Shown: positions 59,636 through 64,000 of the stretch, piece by piece
Layout: each line of letters starts with the position of its first letter
Position numbering within the stretch: the stretch's first letter is position 1
Assembly: GCF_030499515.1 (NCBI RefSeq)
Contig: NZ_JASTWJ010000001.1
Location: 6,862,001-6,926,000, forward strand
Direction of reading: 5' to 3'
Source of the DNA: Streptomyces sp. DT2A-34
GTDB taxonomy: Bacteria > Actinomycetota > Actinomycetes > Streptomycetales > Streptomycetaceae
Length of the DNA stretch: 64,000 nucleotides
Position numbers and translations under genes: made by a program
The notes under the pieces: generated by a model
Databases searched by the model: none
Told to the model about the DNA's origin: nothing
The model's input: only the letters and a program-made list of their open reading frames with translations

Positions 59636-60826
59636 ATGACCTCGTCGTCCCCCGCTGTCGCCACCGACGGCGCCCTGGGGAGCTACCGGACCAAGCTTCC
59701 CTCACTGACCGGGCTGCGTTTCATAGCCGCCGCGCTGGTCTTCTTCTTCCACGCGACCTTCAGCGACCCGCCCATGAACCCGTTCGCCGACGAGAGCTGG
59801 GAGGAGGGCTTCCGCTGGCTGTTCAGCAAGGCCGGCTGGATGGGAGTGTCGTTCTTCTTCGTCCTCAGCGGCTTCGTCCTGACCTGGTCGGCCCGGCCCG
59901 GTGACACGCTCACGGGCTTCTGGCGCCGGCGCCTGCTGAAGATCTTCCCCAACCACGTCGTCATGTGGGCGCTCGCCATGGTCCTGTTCGCCGGGGCGAT
60001 GACGCCGGTGTCCGCGTGGCTGCCGAACCTGTTCCTGATCCACTCGTGGTTCCCGCAGCACGACACCTTCATCAGCGTGAACCCGCCGAGCTGGTCGCTC
60101 TGCAGCGAGCTGCTGTTCTACCTGCTGTTCCCGCTCCTGCTGCGGCCGGTGCAACGGATCAAGGAGAGCGCGCTGTGGATCTGGGCGGCCGCCATGGTCG
60201 CCGGGATGCTGGCCGTACAGCTGGTCACCGACTTCCTGATGCCGCAGCACCCGCCGACCCCGGAGGGCTTCGGCATCTCCCTGTGGGAGTTCTGGTTCGG
60301 CTACAACTTCCCGCCGGTGCGGATGTTCGAGTTCGTCCTCGGCATGATCCTGGCCCGGCTCGTGGCGGCCGGAGCCGCACCCCGCATCGGGATCATCTCG
60401 GCCTCCCTGCTGTGCCTGGTCGGCTACGCCGCGGCGATGGTCGTGCCGTTCCTCTACGGCCTCAACCTGATGACGGTCGTCCCCATCTCCCTGCTGATCT
60501 GCGCGGTGGCCCGCGCCGACGTGGAGGGCGCCCCGACGGTGCTGCGCGGCCGCACGATGCAGTGGCTCGGCGAGGTCTCCTTCGGCTTCTACCTCGCCCA
60601 GTACGTGGTCATGTACTCCGTCCGTACGACGCTGATGGACGAGCGGCTCTTCAGCCCGCTCCCCGGTGTCCTCGTCCTCCTCGGCTTCTTCTGCGCCACC
60701 CTCCTGGCCGGCTGGCTCCTGCTGGTGTGCGTCGAACGCCCGGTGATGCGCCGCTGGGCCAGGCCGCCGGCCGCCCGGACCGCACCCCGGGACGAGGAGC
60801 CGAGCCCGGCCCCGGCCCTGCGCTGA
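59636..60826 (+). CDS. Acyltransferase-3 family membrane enzyme 2
   Basis: 396 aa. The same motifs as enzyme 1 are present: LPSLTGLRFIAAALVFFFHA, WMGVSFFFVLSGFVLTWSA, FWRRRLLKIFPNH. The two proteins agree over most of their length, differing mainly in the N-terminal 15 residues, the first outer loop and the C-terminus. It starts 15 bp after enzyme 1. It is probably a paralogue that uses another acyl donor or another hydroxyl. Confidence 0.9.
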   Translation: MTSSSPAVATDGALGSYRTKLPSLTGLRFIAAALVFFFHATFSDPPMNPFADESWEEGFRWLFSKAGWMGVSFFFVLSGFVLTWSARPGDTLTGFWRRRLLKIFPNHVVMWALAMVLFAGAMTPVSAWLPNLFLIHSWFPQHDTFISVNPPSWSLCSELLFYLLFPLLLRPVQRIKESALWIWAAAMVAGMLAVQLVTDFLMPQHPPTPEGFGISLWEFWFGYNFPPVRMFEFVLGMILARLVAAGAAPRIGIISASLLCLVGYAAAMVVPFLYGLNLMTVVPISLLICAVARADVEGAPTVLRGRTMQWLGEVSFGFYLAQYVVMYSVRTTLMDERLFSPLPGVLVLLGFFCATLLAGWLLLVCVERPVMRRWARPPAARTAPRDEEPSPAPALR

Positions 60827-60926
60827 GTCTTCCCGCGGACCCCCGCGGACCCCGTGGACCCCCAAGGGCCCCATGTTCCTTACCACCCGAGAGTTCCCCC
60901 CACCACCCGCAAGTTAGGAGATTCCC

Positions 60927-61709
60927 GTGCCCACGATCGACGTCAATGGCACCCCCGTCCACTACACCTCCCAGGGCAGCGGACCCGGACTGCTATTCGT
61001 GCACGGCACGGCCGCGGACGGCGAGACCAACTGGGGCCACCTCCGCGAGCACTTCACCGAGGGCCGCACTGTCATCACCCCCGACTACTCGGGCAGCGGC
61101 AAGACGCCCCTGCACGCCGACGAGCTGAGCCTGGACGAGCTGGTCGACCAGGTCATCGGCGCGGCCCGGGCGGTGACCGACGAGCCGTTCGACGTCGTCG
61201 GGTTCTCGCTCGGCGCGGTCGTCGCGGCCGCCGCGGCGGCCAAGTACCCCGAGCTGGTCCGCCGGCTGATCGTCATCAACGGCTGGGCCCGCAACGACGA
61301 TCCGCGCCAGCAGCTCGCCGTCGACCTGTGGCGGCGGCTGCCGGACATCGACGCGGAGGCTTTCGCCGCCTACAGCGCACTGCTGATCTTCTCGCCGCCG
61401 TTCCTCGCCGGTTTCGGCAGCGACGGCGTCAAGGCCACCGTCGCCGGGATCACCGCGGAGGCCGGCACCCTGCGCCAGATCGAGCTCGACCACCGCGTCG
61501 ACATCACCGAACTGCTGCCCTCCATCGGCGCCCGCACGCTCGTCGTCGGCTCCAGCCGGGACCTGCTGATCCCTGTGGAGCACTCGCGCGAGATCCACCA
61601 GGCCGTAAAGGACAGCGAGTACGCCGAGCTGGAGAGCGGCCACATGGTCGTCTTCGAGAAGACCGCCGAACTGGTCCAGCTGATCACCGAGTTCCTCGAC
61701 CGGGACTGA
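60927..61709 (+). CDS. Alpha/beta hydrolase
   Basis: 260 aa, GTG start with TTAGGAG upstream. The oxyanion motif is LLFVHGTAADG, the nucleophile elbow VVGFSLGAVV (G-x-S-x-G), a catalytic acid region VGSSRDLLIPVEHS, and the His in LESGHMVVFE. It is a soluble cytoplasmic esterase/peroxidase-fold enzyme. Between acyltransferase genes it could edit or remove acyl groups, or hydrolyse an intermediate. Confidence 0.88.
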   Translation: MPTIDVNGTPVHYTSQGSGPGLLFVHGTAADGETNWGHLREHFTEGRTVITPDYSGSGKTPLHADELSLDELVDQVIGAARAVTDEPFDVVGFSLGAVVAAAAAAKYPELVRRLIVINGWARNDDPRQQLAVDLWRRLPDIDAEAFAAYSALLIFSPPFLAGFGSDGVKATVAGITAEAGTLRQIELDHRVDITELLPSIGARTLVVGSSRDLLIPVEHSREIHQAVKDSEYAELESGHMVVFEKTAELVQLITEFLDRD

Positions 61710-61750
61710 ACCCGACCGGCAGTCGCCCGTGTGGCCGGAGCGAGCGCATC

Positions 61751-61786
61751 CGGCCCCTCCGGCCCCTCCGGCCCCTCCGGCCGCAC
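61751..61786. repeat. 9-bp tandem repeat between hydrolase and acyltransferase genes
   Basis: CGGCCCCTC is repeated three times exactly, followed by one degenerate unit, in the 115-bp intergenic gap. Confidence 0.85.
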
Positions 61787-61824
61787 CGGCCTGCCCACTT
61801 CCCGTCTTCCTCCGGAGAGACACC

Positions 61825-63027
61825 TTGTCCATATCCGCTGAATCCGCTGAATCCGCCGCGATATCCACGGAGCGTGCCCCCCGGCCGCAACAGGCTGTGC
61901 ACGGCAGGCTCCCTTCCCTGACCGGGCTGCGTTTCATCGCCGCCCTGCTGGTCTTCTGCTACCACTCCTCACTCGCCCTGCCCGCCCTCAACCCCTTCGC
62001 CTCCGAAGGCGTCTCCGACGGTTACCGGTGGCTGTCCAGCAACGCCGGCTGGGCCGGGGTGAGCTTCTTCTTCATCCTCAGCGGCTTCGTGCTGACCTGG
62101 TCGGCCCGGGAGGGCGACCGGCCCCGGCACTTCTGGCGCCGCCGGTTCTTCAAGATCTACCCGAACCACCTCGTCACCTGGGTCCTGGCCCTGGCCCTGC
62201 TCTCCGGGTCCGCCACCCAGTGGTGGCAGGCGGTACCGAACCTCGCCCTGGTGCACGCCTGGATCCCGGAGTTCACGGTCTTCCTCGGCGTGAACCCACC
62301 CAGCTGGTCCCTCGCCTGCGAGCTCTTCTTCTACCTGTGCTTCCCGCTGTTCCTGCGCTGGATCAAGCGGATCCCGGCGGCGCACCTGTGGCGCTGGGCC
62401 GCCGGCGTCGCCGCCGCGGTGATCGCCGTACCGGCACTGGCATATCTGCTACTGCCCGCGAACCCGCCGATGCCCGAGGGGTCCCCGGCGTCCGTCTGGC
62501 AGTACTGGAGCGTGTACATGCTGCCGCCGGTGCGCGCCCTGGACTTCGTGCTCGGCATGCTGATGGCGCGCATCGTCCTCACCGGCCGCCGGTTCACGGT
62601 CAAGCCGCTGCCCGCCGCGCTCGCCTGTGTGGCGGCGTACGCCCTGTCGCTCTACGTCCCGTGGCTCTACGCCCTCGACGCGGTCTTCGTCGTCCCGATG
62701 GCCCTGCTGATCCCGGCGGTCGCCCTCATGGACACCTCGGGGCGGCCCTCGGTGCTGCGCAGCCGGGCGATGGTCTGGCTCGGCGAAGTGTCCTTCGCCT
62801 TCTACATGGTTCATCTCATCCTGCTGAACGTCGTCCGCGACATCCTCGGCCCCGAGCGGTACTTCGGGACCGCCGCCGGCATCGGCGTGCTGCTCGCGCA
62901 GATGCTGCTGACGCTCGGCGTTGCATGGCTGCTGTACGCGACGGTGGAGAAGCCGGCCATGCGCCGACTGGGAAGGCCCGGCAGGGAGTTCACCCGCAAC
63001 GAGTCCGCCCGCAAGGAGTTCGCATGA
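61825..63027 (+). CDS. Acyltransferase-3 family membrane enzyme 3
   Basis: 400 aa from a TTG at 61825, placed 8 bases after GGAGA; no ATG or GTG is available upstream in frame near a ribosome site. Motifs: GRLPSLTGLRFIAALLVFCY followed by HS, FFFILSGFVLTWSA, and FWRRRFFKIYPNH. About ten TM helices. It is clearly more diverged than enzymes 1 and 2, so it arose earlier. Its role is probably acylation of a different position or with a different donor. Confidence 0.88.
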   Translation: MSISAESAESAAISTERAPRPQQAVHGRLPSLTGLRFIAALLVFCYHSSLALPALNPFASEGVSDGYRWLSSNAGWAGVSFFFILSGFVLTWSAREGDRPRHFWRRRFFKIYPNHLVTWVLALALLSGSATQWWQAVPNLALVHAWIPEFTVFLGVNPPSWSLACELFFYLCFPLFLRWIKRIPAAHLWRWAAGVAAAVIAVPALAYLLLPANPPMPEGSPASVWQYWSVYMLPPVRALDFVLGMLMARIVLTGRRFTVKPLPAALACVAAYALSLYVPWLYALDAVFVVPMALLIPAVALMDTSGRPSVLRSRAMVWLGEVSFAFYMVHLILLNVVRDILGPERYFGTAAGIGVLLAQMLLTLGVAWLLYATVEKPAMRRLGRPGREFTRNESARKEFA

Positions 63028-63929
63028 AAGCCGTGATCATCGACCGCTACGGACCGCCCGAGGTCCTGACCGTGGCCGACCTGGACGAGCCTCGGCCGGG
63101 TCCCGGCGAGATCCTCGTCCGGGTGGCGGCGGCCGCCGTGAACCCGGTCGACCTGGCCGTCCGCCGCGGCGACATCCCCTCCCCGGTGCTGCCGGCCGTC
63201 GTCGGCTGGGACGTCTCCGGAACGGTCGTCGAGACGGGCCCCGGCACCACCCGCTTCCGGGCCGGTGACCGGGTGATCGCCGCACGCTCCCAACTGGCCA
63301 CCGGGGCCGGGGTGAGCGCCGAGTACGTCGTCCTGGACGAGACCCTCGCGGCCGGCGCCCCCGGGAACGTGCCGCTGGAGGACGCCGCGGCGATGCCGCT
63401 GGCCGCTCTCACCGCCGAGCAGGCACTCGACCGGCTGGGCACCGACTTCCAGGGACGTCTCCTGGTGAGCGGCGCCGCGGGCGCGGTCGGCGGTCACCTC
63501 GTCCAGCTGGCCGCCCTGCGTGGCTGGCGTCCGGCCGGTCTCGCCCGCACGTCCGACGCGCACACCGTGAAGGAACTCGGCGCCGCCGAGGTCTTCTCGG
63601 ACACCGACCCGCCCCCGGCCCGGTCGTTCGACGCCGTCATCGACGCGGCGGGCCGCCCGTCGACGATCGCGGCGCTACGCGACGGCGGACGATTCATCTC
63701 CCTCACGCCGTTCGCGGTACCGGAGGCGGAGCGGTCCGTCGACGTGGAGATCTACGGCGTCCAGACGGACGGCACCATGCTCGACGCCCTGGCCCGCCAC
63801 GTCGAGGCGGGCAAGCTGACGCTGCGTGTCGCCCACGTCCTCCCGTTCGAGAACGCACCACGCGCCCACGCCCTCCTGGAGGCAGGCGGCACCCGGGGCA
63901 AGATCCTGCTGACGCCCCCGGCTACCTGA
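63024..63929 (+). CDS. Quinone-oxidoreductase-like MDR protein
   Basis: 301 aa, ATGA-coupled to acyltransferase 3. The zinc-free MDR pattern is MKAVIIDRYGPPEVLTV, AAAVNPVDLAVRRGD, GWDVSGTVVETGPG, and the cofactor site LLVSGAAGAVGGHLVQLAAL. It probably uses NADPH to reduce an enone or quinone. It is the last gene of the apparent cluster and converges with the DUF397 gene. Confidence 0.88.
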   Translation: MKAVIIDRYGPPEVLTVADLDEPRPGPGEILVRVAAAAVNPVDLAVRRGDIPSPVLPAVVGWDVSGTVVETGPGTTRFRAGDRVIAARSQLATGAGVSAEYVVLDETLAAGAPGNVPLEDAAAMPLAALTAEQALDRLGTDFQGRLLVSGAAGAVGGHLVQLAALRGWRPAGLARTSDAHTVKELGAAEVFSDTDPPPARSFDAVIDAAGRPSTIAALRDGGRFISLTPFAVPEAERSVDVEIYGVQTDGTMLDALARHVEAGKLTLRVAHVLPFENAPRAHALLEAGGTRGKILLTPPAT

Positions 63930-64000
63930 GAGCGTCGAGGAACCCGGCCCAGGCGGGGGCGGGGATGAGGAGTACGGGGCTGTCGGCGGCGAGTTTGGTG
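63922..64000 (-). CDS. DUF397 protein, C-terminal end only
   Basis: Reading back from a TAG at 63922-63924, the last 25 codons spell ADSPVLLIPAPAWAGFLDAL followed by R. This is the conserved end of DUF397 proteins, small partners usually encoded next to XRE-type regulators in Streptomyces. The rest of the gene lies beyond the window. It marks the likely right border of the biosynthetic cluster. Confidence 0.75.
   Translation of the reverse strand, partial: TKLAADSPVLLIPAPAWAGFLDALR

Overview
The window is a piece of a Streptomyces chromosome. It has very high GC with strong third-position GC bias, frequent GTG starts, dense ATGA/GTGA stop-start overlaps, and a leucine-rich leader peptide before leuA. 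Its conserved backbone matches gene families named after Streptomyces coelicolor SCO25xx loci: phoH/ybeY/corC, era, a protealysin-type protease with emfourin inhibitor, leuA, and the SCO2525-SCO2521 families.

Layout. 1-9.6 kb is mostly housekeeping: the end of a PfkB kinase, a Cfp30B-like VOC protein, an NTF2-like protein, a deaminase-fold protein without catalytic residues, a divergent XRE regulator/MFS exporter pair around a perfect palindrome, then on the minus strand phoH-ybeY-corC-mmcQ and era. 9.7-11.5 kb is amt-glnK (amt frameshifted) behind GlnR-like repeats. 11.5-14.1 kb holds a small secreted protein and an XRE regulator/epimerase pair. 14.2-16.7 kb is a GH1 beta-glucosidase/MFS operon. 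16.8-20.2 kb is emfourin, protealysin-like protease and leuA with its attenuator. 20.5-22.5 kb carries a TerB-like protein and a scar: a truncated TnpB joined to a broken response regulator. 22.5-31.5 kb looks like a sialoglycan or peptide scavenging locus: secreted sialidase, DHDPS/NanA-family lyase, Dpp/Opp ABC transporter with a permease-ATPase fusion, and a FadR-type regulator. 31.8-39.3 kb holds a VOC/UvrA2/AraC trio, an ECF sigma factor with its membrane partner, a frameshifted secreted alpha/beta hydrolase and a GNAT.

The two most interesting blocks follow. (1) 39.4-46.0 kb is an apparent operon of the uncharacterised SCO2525-SCO2521 families (NNMT-like methyltransferase, SCO2524, variant P-loop SCO2523, SCO2522, SCO2521) plus a two-TM protein. 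Four of the six genes contain a rare TTA codon, which predicts bldA control. (2) 48.6-63.9 kb is a biosynthetic cluster built on a sugar-phosphate cyclase of the 2-epi-5-epi-valiolone synthase type. It also has an SDR, HAD phosphatase, ROK kinase, two MDR dehydrogenases, a TIM-barrel epimerase, two MFS exporters, three acyltransferase-3 membrane enzymes, an alpha/beta hydrolase and a quinone-oxidoreductase-like protein. I see no aminotransferase or glycosyltransferase, so an acylated, non-amino C7-cyclitol is the simplest guess. Next to it at 46.2-48.4 kb lies an ImmA/IrrE peptidase, a 7-TM MAB_1171c-type protein and an EspR-like regulator. An inverted repeat sits just upstream of a perfect TATAAT box facing the cluster. 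Together they look like a sensor-protease-repressor switch.

Two caveats apply throughout. Four otherwise well-conserved genes (amt, the secreted hydrolase, SCO2522 and the valiolone synthase) each contain one single-base indel, three of them in G/C runs, so assembly error is a likely cause. Two families of GC-rich dispersed repeats fill many intergenic gaps, and one copy lies in frame inside the ROK kinase gene. I saw no tRNA, rRNA or CRISPR array.
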